Source of the DNA: an uncultured Collinsella sp.
GTDB lineage: Bacteria > Actinomycetota > Coriobacteriia > Coriobacteriales > Coriobacteriaceae
Assembly (NCBI GenBank): GCA_958372035.1
Contig: CATXML010000090.1
Location: 1-5,700 of the forward strand
Direction: 5' to 3'
Length of the DNA: 5,700 bases
The position numbers and the translations under genes are program-made. Shown here one piece after another: positions 5,661-5,700 of this stretch; position 1 is the stretch's first letter; the number at the start of each line of letters is the position of its first letter. The notes below the pieces were generated by a model. The model worked only from the letters and a program-made list of their open reading frames with translations. It had not been told where the DNA came from and searched no databases.

Positions 5661-5700
5661 TGCGCGCCGGGGATTTTGTCGGCGCCAAGATCTATCGCAA
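5660..5700 (+). CDS. Start of a gene running off the window, possibly PRC-barrel protein
   Basis: ATG 5660-5662 shares its A with the TAA of the ytxH-like gene, and GAGG at 5652-5655 lies four bases upstream. Only 13 complete codons are visible, reading MRAGDFVGAKIYR. The pattern of a short start followed by a Phe/Leu-Val-Gly-x-x-Ile/Val-Tyr stretch resembles the first strand of PRC-barrel domains, but the fragment is too short to be sure. Coupling to ytxH suggests a shared function or complex. Confidence 0.6.
   Translation, partial: MRAGDFVGAKIYR

Overview
The window is GC-rich, with mostly C- or G-ending codons, strong GGAGG-type ribosome binding sites and short gaps between genes. The protein set is: a DUF362/4Fe-4S protein, a membrane-anchored alpha/beta hydrolase, a TrhA/hemolysin III protein, a CNNM/CBS/CorC protein, a YtxH protein and what looks like a PRC-barrel start. 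This suggests a Gram-positive, probably anaerobic, high-GC actinobacterium. A gut Coriobacteriia member such as Collinsella fits best. That assignment is inference from gene content and base composition; there is no rRNA or other marker gene here.

Layout, left to right. (1) Bases 1-815 (+) hold the C-terminal part of a DUF362 protein with two 4Fe-4S motifs. (2) A strong hairpin at 863-902 lies between it and the convergent hydrolase and can terminate both. (3) Bases 948-1913 (-) encode a membrane-anchored serine alpha/beta hydrolase with a complete catalytic triad. (4) The divergent region 1914-2099 holds a near-consensus minus-strand promoter overlaid by short inverted repeats, and a weaker plus-strand promoter. 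(5) From 2100 all genes are on the plus strand: trhA (2100-2783), a CNNM/CBS/CorC 'hemolysin-like' transporter-type protein (2891-4264), a small-domain protein related to the N-terminal domain of cyanophycin synthetase (4289-5134), then, from its own perfect -10 box, a YtxH protein (5265-5660) overlapping by one base with a gene that runs off the window (5660 onward).

The CNNM gene and the cyanophycin-synthetase-N-like gene are 24 bases apart and very probably co-transcribed. The ytxH gene and its overlapping partner form a second unit. Most of the set is membrane-related: TrhA and CNNM are integral membrane proteins, the hydrolase is tethered, and YtxH has a glycine-zipper hydrophobic segment. 

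The most unusual item is the protein at 4289-5134. It carries the fold signature and HxxEH motif of the cyanophycin synthetase N domain, but has none of the ATP-grasp or Mur-ligase domains that normally follow. Instead it ends in a long acidic, Ala/Glu-rich tail. No mobile element, CRISPR array, tRNA or rRNA was seen.
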